This document shows, in pieces, positions 54,534 through 64,000 of a stretch of DNA of 64,000 bases (position 1 is the first letter of the stretch; the number at the start of each line of letters is the position of its first letter). Under the pieces are notes generated by a model. That model made no database searches. It had not been told where the DNA came from and was given only the letters and a program-made list of their open reading frames with translations. The stretch lies in contig OY829537.1 in the NCBI GenBank assembly GCA_963691705.1, positions 58,318,304-58,382,303 of the forward strand, given 5' to 3'. Source of the DNA: Viola odorata. Lineage: Eukaryota; Streptophyta; Magnoliopsida; Malpighiales; Violaceae. The position numbers were made by a program, and so were the translations under genes.

Positions 54534-57462
54534 TTTTAAATTTTAAGATTTAACTCTGATCGGGTGTCGAATCTGTAAAAAATAAATATAAATTACAACT
54601 TGCTACTAAGAATAAATAAATTGTAGATAGCAGTAAGAGGTTCGATCCACAAGGAGTTATGGTATGACTTTTGTGTAAACTTATAATGATCAAATAACAC
54701 TTAGGTAAAATTGGGGATTTTGTAGTAAAACTAAAACAGAAGAGTAAACAAAGTAGGTAACTGTTTAGGCCAAGAATGGTGCTCTTTGTCAAGACGACAA
54801 ATTTAGAGATAGAAATCAAATGGGGATAGATTCCTAGTAGAGGTTGGTAGCTATGAGACATGAGATGCAATCATCGACATAGGGATATTCATCTTCAATC
54901 TACAAAGTTGCTATAGGATCAAGGTATGTTTATAACCCCTACTTCCCTCCTGTATCAACACCACCTCAGGTACGCTTAGAGATGATGCCTAACCAACTAG
55001 CATCTAGCTGTTTAAAGGGTTTACTGAGTTGGCTGATGAACGACTAGGGGAAGACACCTCCAGACTAGTATCCTCGAGCGTCAATCGAGACTGGGTCTGA
55101 TTAACCTTTCCCCCTACCGTTTCGCGGACTCCCGCTAGCACGTAGGTGTCTACTTCGATCCACTTGGTCAATAATTCATGGCCAAGGAGAATGACTGTTG
55201 CGTGATCTATTCAATCCTAAATTGATCATGTCTAATATTAAATAGAAAATATGTTAGTAATACTCACGAGATCGATTAAATGCAGATTAAACGATTAATA
55301 GGGTCGATTAGGTCTCATGGATAATCATGCCTATGCTTTAAATGTCTCTACTAAGAAGAGTGAACTTAGCTACTCATACTCATAATTGAAAGCAAAATAA
55401 ACAATGTATATGATAGAAAACCAGAGAAGAGATTCAAACCCAAAGACAGCCGCCCCCCTTCTCAAAACCCTAAGGGGGGGGGGGGTATAAATACTTCCTA
55501 GAAAATAGCTAAGAGCGAAAATAAAGAAATTAAAATCCTAATCAAATTTAAATTGCATTTTGAATTACTCTCTCCTCACCAAAGAATCCTAACAATGCGA
55601 AAATAGCGGGACGCATCTTCAATAAGTCTGAGATTAAAGCTTCCATCGTCAGGGCAAGAAAATTATCTACCAGCTCCTTAAATCCATTGTCTGCTCCGTA
55701 GATTTCTCGAGGTGACGGGTTGGCCAAGGGAATCTGTCTTGGCCAAGAGAGATGATTTCCTAGTCTTGGTCAAGAATAGCAAACAAGAATCCAACTGCTC
55801 CAAATATGTCCAGAACCATGCCTAATTCTCCTCTTTCTCCTCTTTTCCTCACCAAAGTTGTCTCCTACGATAATCGAACAATTCACACCAAAATCAATAG
55901 CATACCATTCGAAATTGCAATAGAACTAGTGGTAAAAACAACTGCAATTAAAGCTCAATCAAACTCCATAATTTATTTAGTCAAAAAAATTAATCTTTTT
56001 TTATTAAAATAATAATAATAATAATGAATAAATTAATATTGTATATTTTATAATTAAAAATAACAACAATTAAAATAAATTGAAGATAGACATATCTTCC
56101 TACTTTTATTTATCCTTTTATATATTGTTTTTATAAAAAAGAAACACTCTTATGCCTTTTCTTTTCGTTACGGGATCGCTATCTTTAGAATTCATTTTTT
56201 TAAATCAAATATACTATTTTTTATTATTAAAGATATATTTATTATTTTTATTATATTAAAAATTATATTTTTTATTATCTTTATTATTATTTTAATAAAA
56301 AAGGGTTAATTATTTTGACCAAATAAATTATGGGATTAGGGAAGAAAAAGTTCCAAAATTAGAGAACAAGGATTTGGCCATCTCTAATTTTATATGTTAA
56401 ATTAGAAACAAAAAAATTTCTTTTCATTTTCAGAATGGGAAAACTACTCATCCTAAACACAAAATCCTTTTTCTTCTCCAATTTTCTGAAAATTGAAACT
56501 TTTTCCGAAAAAAAACTCCTTTGCTAAACAACCCAAACTTTTCTAGATTTTCTTTTCAAAAAATTATACATTTTTTTGATTTTGTCTTGTTTTTTTCGAT
56601 TTTTCTGCAATTTTGAAATCAAATTTCTTGATTTTTTTGAAATTTTAATTTTTTTGATTTTTTATAAATTTTTAATTATTTTTCTATATTTTTTTATTTT
56701 TTTAACATATTAGTTGATTTTTATGGAAATTCATCTTTTAGTTTTTTATATAATTTGGACGTAGCTAGGTTTACTATTTTTTGGTAAAATGGTACATCAA
56801 AAATAGTAATAGGACTAATTTAATAAAAATTGAAAATTATAGGGACTAAATAAATAATTAATAAAGGTCAAATTATATCGTTAGTCAAACTTAACTGAAG
56901 AGTTAGGTGCCTGATAAACCAGCTAACTAGACGGGCTGCTTGTAAGGCCAACTATGGCCTATTCTAAATGGACGGGCTTAGGCCGCCAAATTTCATGCCC
57001 GACCCGACTCGCTAATATAAAGGGGTCGGGCCTAGGCTCTCAGATTTTAAACCCTCGGTCCTGCCCGGCCCGCGTCACATAATTATTCGTTATATATATA
57101 CATGTAAATATATAATCTGATATGATAATTTCTAATTTCTAAATAAATAAATAAATTGTAGAGTCGTGGCAAGGGTTCTATTATAACCGTCTTGACTCCC
57201 TAGATTCCAGGAATATCCCATTGAGTTTGATACTTTCTTATTTTGTTATGTTTCATGAGTCAGTGATGAGTTGTTGCCATTATTGATTAAGTATCAATTG
57301 GGATTGTAATGTTAAAATACTTAGTTTATTATTTTGAATTTGTGAAATTCAATTTCTGTGAATATTTTGATTTAAAATCTCTAGTTGATATACATAAATT
57401 CAATTTCTCTAATAATAGAAAATCAAACGGGGGCCAGCCTTTTTGCTCAGATGGTCGGGATT
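54534..57462. other. AT-rich non-coding region, possible old element leader
   Basis: 54534-55500 contains GATCGGGTGTCGAATCTG and TTCGATCCACAAGGAG-type sequence often seen near untranslated parts of plant retroelements, but I cannot assign it. A G13 run lies near 55475-55487. From 55990 to 56860 the sequence is almost all A and T. No gene supported. Confidence 0.45.
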
Positions 57463-58681
57463 TGATGCAATCATGGATGCGTCTACCTTGGACACCACGT
57501 CGTGAGGACCAATCACTTGGAGCATGACCAAGAAACTAGCACTTTGGTTCGAGGCCGAGATGAGTAAGAAGCCTACCCAAGTTGAGAACCGAGTCTTAAT
57601 GGTGATCGAGCACCGTACCGGGAGCCCAAGGCCGAGTACGGACCTATCAGAAACCCTAGGTGAGGCATGCGCCAACCTTAGGTCACATGTGCACAATACC
57701 GGGAAAACCCTAGGCCACCCACCGCAAGACTCATGCTTTGGTCGGACAAGCCACGAGAACCTCTCACAAGTCTCATGCCATAGTCGGCCTACGCATGAAG
57801 TCATCTAGCATCCATTGCAGCCCTCACGGGCCTCATACCTATCGCAGCCAACGCATGTAGGTCTCTCGCATCAAGCCCGCGCAAGATATGAATGCCTCTC
57901 GCGTGCATCGCAGCCAGCGTTGGCCTCATGTCCTAATCGGCCAGACCATGACGAATCCTCGCAACAAGCCATGAGGTCACCTGTACAAACCCTAGCAACC
58001 TATGAAGACATACGGCTAGCTCCCAAAGACACGACCGAGCCCATCACAAGACAATGTCACTTTTACCACTCTAAGTAGGCCTAAAAAGCTCATCAGCAAG
58101 GCCATGGCCTCTCTCATGAAGGATGCATCTAACAGCAACAACCATCATAAGGCCACCTTTTGTAACTTAAGTATAAAAGTGGGACTTAGCTACTATTCTC
58201 ATTAGTTTAGATATTTTGAGTGAATTTATAGAGAGAGTATACTCCTCCTTCTTAACACTAAACTCCTCTTGTGGAATTCTAATCTTGATGGTGCTTTGAA
58301 TCTTCGCAAGTAAAACGCAAATCATCATTGTGTAATTTATGACATTTTTTTGTAATCATTTGCAAGTCGACCTTGCAAAAGATTGTGTGTTGTTATTGTA
58401 AGCTTCGTGTACTATTTCCTTCCGAGTGTTCTCCAAGTATTCAAGTGTGTTGCAGCATTCTTCAATGTGTTCAACCTTGCCTCGATTCCATCCGTGTATA
58501 TCTCGGTAACATCTTACTTTCTCTTTTGTCTTCCATTACTCCTTCCCGTTGCGTGTCCGTGTCTACCTTTCATTTTTGTTTGTGCTTGCATTCCTTGTTG
58601 GTTGTGTGGTAGACTCTCGGGCTAGGTCCTCTCAACCTCCATATATCATTCGGCCTACTAACCGTAAGTCAGATTATATCA
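57463..58681 (+). mobile_element. Gypsy LTR with downstream primer site
   Basis: 1,219 bp from TGATGCAATCATGG to CAGATTATATCA, then TG and the primer site TGGTAGCGAAGC (58684). The TATA box is TATAAAAG at 58172-58179. Near its start the + strand encodes GPITWSMTKKLALWFEAEM, a mutated copy of the pol-tail motif seen at 32790. The middle has short repeats with CATGCCTCGC- and CTCATG(C/T)C-type motifs. Only one LTR of this type is in the window. Confidence 0.8.
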
Positions 58682-59247
58682 TGTGGTAGCGAAGCTCTTG
58701 GCGCCTTAGAGTTTACGTTGTTGTGTCCTCTTCTTCCCACCCAAAAAGTTTCAAACTTTCTGGAAAAAATCCTCCATTAAAGTATCTTCAAGTGTTCTTC
58801 GTGATCTATTGTTGAGTTGGTGAAAGTTTTGTGCTTCTTGGTCGCCATTGCCGAAAGGTGTAAAATTTTCAACCATTCCCGCGTCTTGAGTGTTCATCTT
58901 GTGAACAATGTCATTCGAGTTTCCTTCCATCATTTCCAGCATTTCTTGAGTCTAAAATATAGTCCTTTCATTCTAGTTTCGTGCGAGTCAAGTTGGTGAT
59001 TTTTGTGTCAATATTTTCTAGCTCAAAAGGTCAAAAGCCGAAGATATTGTTCTTGGTGTTCATCCGGTGTTCAACCGAGTGACTTCAACTTGTGTGAGGG
59101 AGAGAGCCTTTGATCTAAAAAAAATTCAAACAGCCAAGCCATTTGTGTTTCCCATTAAACAAACATTTCCCTTACATCGTCGGCCATCAAACGTCTGCCC
59201 CTTGCATTAAATGCAAAGCAAATAACGACAAACCTTCTTTCCTCACC
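58682..59247 (+). other. Leader of the gypsy element after the 57463 LTR
   Basis: Begins with the primer site and AAGCTCTTGGCGCC, parallel to 13105 and 60548. It has no gene and stops at a reverse LTR, so the rest of this element is missing. Confidence 0.55.
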
Positions 59248-60135
59248 TGATGCAATTCGAGCTCCTTTTAATGAGCTGGAACGTATGAGCTTTGTGGTTT
59301 GGATCTAGCTCAAGTTACCAATAAAACTCAGTCGATTGCAAACAAAAATAAGGATAATCGCGGAAGGAAAGAGATGGAGGTTGCAGCGGAAAGAGAGAAT
59401 AACAAAGAACAGAAAACGGGATCAATAAAGATAGATTTGCAGTTAGAAATTCAATCAAAAATGAACAATCAATAATAAATAATCAAATCCAACTTGTAAG
59501 TAATCATCCACCAACGGAAATTCAGGATATTCAATTGATACACAAATATCCCAAAATTCGTATAGATATCAATAAAAGCCATAAATCAAAGCTTAGAGAC
59601 AGGGTATTTTACTTGCAAGGAATCAAAGAGTCTCCTAGACTTGATTCTCAGAAGTTGAGTTTTTGGTGTTTAGAGGGAGGAGTATTCTCAACTCTAGCAA
59701 TTAAACACTTAGACAAAAACTGGCTAAAATGAGAAGAAAGTTCGTTATTTATACTAGTAAGTAGAAATGGATCCGATAAAGGTGTGGTTGGCTGTTGGTA
59801 CCCGGTAGATTCCCTGACGGTCCGGTCCACTAGAATTTCTAGTATTTAGTCGCTCCCGGTAAGATACGCATTCCCGATAACTCCCCCGAAGGCTTCCGGT
59901 AGTTGTTGGCTCCCGGTAACTCTCCTGAAGAATTATGATTGTTGATGGCTCCTGGTAATATGCGAGTTCCCGATAAATCTCCCGAAAGCTTTTGATAGTT
60001 GATTGCTCCCGGTAACTCTCCCGAAGGTTTCTGGTAATTGATGGCTCCTGGTAATATGCGCATTCCCAGTAACTCTCCCGAAAGCTTCCGGTAGTTGATT
60101 GCTCCCAGTAAGGTGCACATTCGACTCTTAGTTTC
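59248..60135 (-). mobile_element. Reverse gypsy LTR with minisatellite in U3
   Basis: Starts (+) TGATGCAATTCGAGC, the inverted LTR end. A TATA box on the minus strand lies at 59746-59753. Its R/U5 part matches 4790-5000 inverted. The right portion carries the repeat array at 59848-60130. The outer end is not certain; it abuts a forward LTR at about 60144. Confidence 0.65.
59848..60130. repeat. Minisatellite of CCCGGTAACTCTCCCGAAGG type
   Basis: About seven to eight related units of 35-40 bp, combining TCCCGGTAACTCTCCCGAAG with GCTTCCGGTAGTTGATTGC and TGGTAATATGCGCATTCCC. It lies upstream of the reverse LTR's TATA box, so it is in U3. Confidence 0.85.
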
Positions 60136-60143
60136 TGCTATGG

Positions 60144-60545
60144 TGTTCAATTTTCACTCAATGTTCTAAACTCTTTACCCATTCTTTGGAAGGATCAGCT
60201 TGAGTTGAGTTTACTCCTCCTTAATCCCTCATGGGAATTTATCATTGTAATCATTTGAGTATGTATCAATCGATCATTTGCCTACTGATCTTGCTACTGA
60301 ATCTCCAAGCTTTCAAGTGTGAAATACATCCATTCATTCATCCAATCCAACCATACATAGTCCCGGTAACATCCAATCCTTTTCTTGTGTCCATCATCGT
60401 TCTTCCAATCTGTTGTGCATATCTGAGTCTTTATATATATTTGTGTCGTCCTTCTTCCTTTTGTGTGTGACAACTCTCGTACTAGATCCACCCATCAATA
60501 GCTCTATACTCTACAGTTCATTTAAAAATGAGCCGGAGCGTATCA
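60144..60545 (+). mobile_element. Truncated 5' LTR of a gag-only gypsy element
   Basis: The downstream part matches 54150-54533 and ends GGAGCGTATCA. It begins with TCAATTTTCACTCAATG, an inverted copy of LTR sequence present in direct orientation at 63926-63950, and then CTAAACTCTTTACCC. U3 is lost. Confidence 0.8.
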
Positions 60546-61676
60546 AGTGGTAGCAGAGCTCTTGGCGTTCTTGAGTTGTTCTTCGTGTCTATTCATTCTC
60601 ATGTTTCTGTCCATATAAAATCCACCAAAAACCTGTCCAAACACCATTCTAAGTGTGTCAAACATTTCCATTGAGTTTCCTTACAGTTTGGTGAAAGTTT
60701 CACACATTTTGGCCATTAAAATCAAAAGGTGTAAAAATTTCAGTCTTGCTGTTCTAGTCCAGCTTGAGTTTGTTTTCTTTTCTGTTCCGTTTTTGTTAGT
60801 TCTACCGCTCAAAAAATTCTGAACTTTTGTGTGAACAAACATCATTCTGTGCTTAATTTTTTTTGTTTTTGAGTCATTAGCTAATTCTGTGTCTACCCTA
60901 TACTTTTTGATCGAAACATAAAAGGTTTCGTCCAAAAACGTATATCTTGGTGTTCCTTGAGTCTTTTGAGTCGTTTTCACCTTCACCATTTGGGAAGACG
61001 AATCAAGATCAATTTTATTCTTCTTCTCTATAAATTTTGTGTATTCCAAGGTGTTTGTAGCAGAAGTCTCCTTTGGTTACACAAGTTAAAGTCTTGAGTC
61101 ACAAAAGTCCTACAATATCTTCATTTTTTCTTCTAAAATCTAGTAATTTCAATTGTGTACCTCCCAAGTCTTGAGTCCTCCACCATTCACTCCAGACCAT
61201 ATCCTCTTCCAAAGTCTTAGATCTCCCATAAATTCAAATGTTTTCATTTTCTTCCAAGACAAATACTCTCCACCAAATTTTGTCATAAAATGCTACCAAA
61301 ATCTATCACCAAAGTCTTCACATATCTTCTCTTTCTCCTAAAGTCTAAGAAATATCAATTTGTGTCATCCAAGTCTTTGGTCTTCATAATTTTACTCCAG
61401 ACATTATCTTCTCCTAAGTCCTAAATCTTCCTTAAAGCCTCACAATATCTTCCTTGTAGTCAAACAAAATCAATTACAAGAAAACAAACAAAGAGAAGAG
61501 GAAGAACACCATACGTCTTCTTCTTTCCCTCTTTCTTCTCCGTCCACCCACACTTGTGTGAAGCATTGTGAATTTTTAAGGCTGCTCTTGAGAGTGATAA
61601 ACACGAGAGTTTAAACACATGAGGGAGTGTTTAATTTTTCTAACATTTAATTGAGTGTGCAGGTACAATTTCAATC
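60546..61676 (+). other. Primer site and leader of the gag-only element
   Basis: The primer site TGGTAGCAGAGC lies at 60549-60560. The leader is T/C-rich and matches the reverse leader at 52930-53715. No ORF. Confidence 0.7.
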
Positions 61677-63655
61677 ATGTCTAACGCAAATGTAGTCGGT
61701 AATAATGATGTTAAGTCCGACGAGGTTGAGCAACCTTTATCAAACAGAATCCTTGAGGCCTTGGAGAAAGGTCAGGCTGCAGCAGACCGGAAGCATGATG
61801 AATTAATGGCCATGTTCAAGGATTTGATAATGGTCATTCGCAAACCGACTGAATCTTCCCTAATTTCAGCCATGCTTAACGCCATTGTACCACTCTCCAT
61901 GACTCCTACCACCCCAGATGCCATAGTTCCCAAGGATTCCAACGCACCACTTGTCGACGATGACAAGCTTGAGGATGTATTAGAAGGACACGAAAGCAAT
62001 GATGAATGTGTTGAGTCCGAGAGGGCAGCCAACCCAATCTTTCCAAATGTGCTTACCACGGGACCCCGAAAATAAGTTGATCACTTCAACCTTGTTGTCT
62101 CTAATGAAAAAGCACAGGAAGTCAGAAACATGCAAGCTAAACGCCTCCAAGAAGTCCGTCTCCAAGGCGGTACATCCATCGAAAATCAACAGAGTCGTGG
62201 CCTACTCTATTCTGAAGGGCCAACACCAAATGGCAAACCACTTGGTTCGGTGAGTGGAACGAAGCTTAATCAAGAGGTCACATCCGTTTCCCCCAACCAC
62301 ACCCATTTTCTTCACTTTGTTGCAAGTACCAATCCTTCTCAACATCATACCATCTATAAACATGATGAGCAATAACTCAATGATGCATTAGAAGGTTTGG
62401 CAAAACAACAAAGAGAGGAGCGATCATGAAGATGGCCACCTTATGGTGACCATTATGAACGACCCCAAGCACAGCGACTTGATGACAACATAAAAGATAT
62501 CAAGGTGCAAATTCCATCCTTTTCCGGCACCACCGACCCTTCCAAGTATCTAAAATGGGAAGGAAAAATTGAAAGGATCTTTCAATGTCACCAATATTCC
62601 GACAACAAAAAAATTAAGCTAGGCGCTATAGAGTTTTAGGGGTATGTTGTAAATTGGTGGGAGAAAATGAGAAGGGCAAGGGGAGAAGAACATGCCATCC
62701 GTACTTGGGATGACATGAAAGTCATGATGCGAGAGAGGTTTGTGCCTTCTCATTACAAGCAAGATTTGCAGAATAAATTGCAAGGGCTCAAACAAGGTAC
62801 CATGACAGTGGGAGAATATTACAACGAGCTAGAATCTCTCCTTACTGAGACTGAAACTGAAGAAGGTGAGGAGATTACCATGGCAAGATTTCTCAATGGA
62901 CTGAATGAAAAGATCAAGTACAAGATTGAGTTGAAGGAGTTTGAACGCTTACAATCAATGCTCCATTTTGCATTAAAGGTGGAATCGCATACAACTGCAA
63001 AGAGGAACACCTTACCAAACCGAAACACTACCCAACCATATTCCTCCTCAAATAAACCACCATAGAAATCATTTCAACGTGACCAAACCCCTCCACCCAA
63101 ACTTGAAACTTCCGACCCAAAACCAGTCACTTCATACTACAAGAATACCCCTAATACTCCTCCACCGAGACCACCAAATGATCCACCTACAAATCCAAAC
63201 CACCCAAGAAGATCATCAACCGTTGAGTGCTACAAATGCCACGGGAGATGACATATCTCCTCCGAGTGTCCTAATCGTCATGTGATAGTGATCCGAGAAG
63301 GTCACTATGAAACCGAAAGTGAAGGAGAAACGGATGATGATGGGAAGGTAGAAGAAGCAGAAAATAGTGAGGAAGAAGTCATTCCACCCAAATGTATGAC
63401 CTTGACTATGAGGTGGCGCATGAATGTTTCCGCCAAGGTTGAAACCGAGAGTGAAACACCATGGGAACACCTCTTCCACACATCTAACGTTTCTTCTCTT
63501 CTACCAAATCCACATGTTTCTTTCTTACAGGAAATTGCAGATGATCCATCCAGTCATGGTTCCTTGTCATTCCTCCAATGCAACTACGCCAACGGGTATG
63601 TCCTCAACTTACCAAAAATGAATTCAAGGGCGAATCCTTTCAAAGGAGGAGGAGA
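61677..63655 (+). pseudogene. gag of a Reina-like element with pol deleted
   Basis: ATG at 61677 starts MSNANVVGNNDVKSDEVEQ; a TAA follows at 62073. Further on: VQIPSFSGTTDPSKYLKWEG, then RTWDDMKVMMRERFVPSHYK and LQGLKQGTMTVGEYYNELE, the retrotransposon gag domain (62540-62990), and the knuckle CYKCHGR-HISSEC (a stop replaces one residue). After the start of the protease region (WEHLFHTSN, 63460) the sequence passes straight to GYVLNLPKMNSRANPFKGGGDD, the last residues of pol. RT, RNase H and integrase are absent. Five or more stops. Confidence 0.8.
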
Positions 63656-64000
63656 TGATATGATCATGGACACGTCTACAGAAAGCGTCGAGGCCATAGC
63701 GCCGCAAGAAAGCCGCGAAAATGAGAAGACTGTGTCTAGCGGTATGCCGCCAAATTCGAAGCGGAGCATTATCAATTGAAGCAAACTAAGCAACATGCCG
63801 AGCCACCAGGCGCCATACCGCTAGGCCACTATTTTATTTACGAGTTATTTTACGTTTTGCCATTTTAAGCTCATTTTATGTAATAATATAAATAGCTAGT
63901 TTATTGCTTGTTTTCATTAGTTTAGAACATTGAGTGAAAATTGATTAAGTGAGTTTCTTCTCTCCTTTCACTCCTAAACTCTTTACCCATTATTTGGAAG
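63656..64000 (+). mobile_element. Start of the 3' LTR of the gag-only element
   Basis: Starts TGATATGATCATGGACACG and runs off the window. It carries TAGCGGTATGCCGCCA (63737) and a TATA box (TATAAATA, 63887-63894). The end, CTAAACTCTTTACCC, joins the sequence type found at 60164 and 54155. Confidence 0.85.

Overview
The window looks like repeat-rich nuclear DNA of a flowering plant, probably a eudicot. Evidence: three multi-exon genes with AT-rich GT/AG introns and plant-specific products (a VTT/TVP38 membrane protein, an MLO protein, a KORRIGAN-type cellulase), a Stowaway-like MITE, and plant LTR-retrotransposon lineages (Ogre/Tat, Athila-like, Reina-like Ty3/gypsy; SIRE-like and Tork-like Ty1/copia). 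Nothing prokaryotic or organellar was seen. Family names rest on recognising motifs by eye, not on database searches.

Layout. 1-4732 is the 3' end of an Ogre/Tat-type element: about 2.1 kb of back-to-back tandem repeats, then a long LTR. 4755-6707 holds an LTR fragment and unassigned sequence. 6708-17370 is a decayed Tat element (LTR, gag, protease, RT, two RNase H regions, integrase, 3' repeats) interrupted by a small deleted LTR and by a gag-only element (12392-16059). 17787-27089 is a nest: an Athila ORF1-like relic is cut by a solo LTR (TSD CCAAG) and by a nearly pristine 7.1-kb SIRE-like element (TSD GATCT, one 1421-codon ORF), and the relic ends at an inverted solo LTR of the Tat family. 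27090-30050 is a spliced gag-like, coiled-coil relic. 30391-33542 is a 5'-truncated Reina-like pol with its LTR. 33543-39266 is a reverse LTR split by a complete but inactive Tork-like element (TSD CTAAT).

40457-49579 is the gene island: a VTT-domain gene (+), then convergently an MLO gene (-), then a KORRIGAN-type GH9 endoglucanase (-). The KOR and VTT models are intact. The MLO model has an unresolved frame problem at one late exon junction. A MITE lies about 560 bp upstream of the KOR start codon. The gene products act on membranes and the cell wall (lipid-scramblase-like VTT protein, calmodulin-binding seven-helix MLO, cellulose-synthesis cellulase), but nothing in the sequence shows that they share a pathway.

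50522-64000 returns to repeats: AT-rich DNA, a palindromic pair of LTR arms with a coding-free internal region (52590-54533), a large gypsy LTR (57463-58681), a reverse LTR with a minisatellite, and a gag-only gypsy element that runs off the window. No new gene system was found. The less ordinary signals are two gag-only derivatives, repeated fold-back rearrangement at one short inverted repeat inside an LTR, palindrome arrays in LTR U3 regions, a conserved pol tail encoded inside several LTRs, and decaying or duplicated exons in the host genes.
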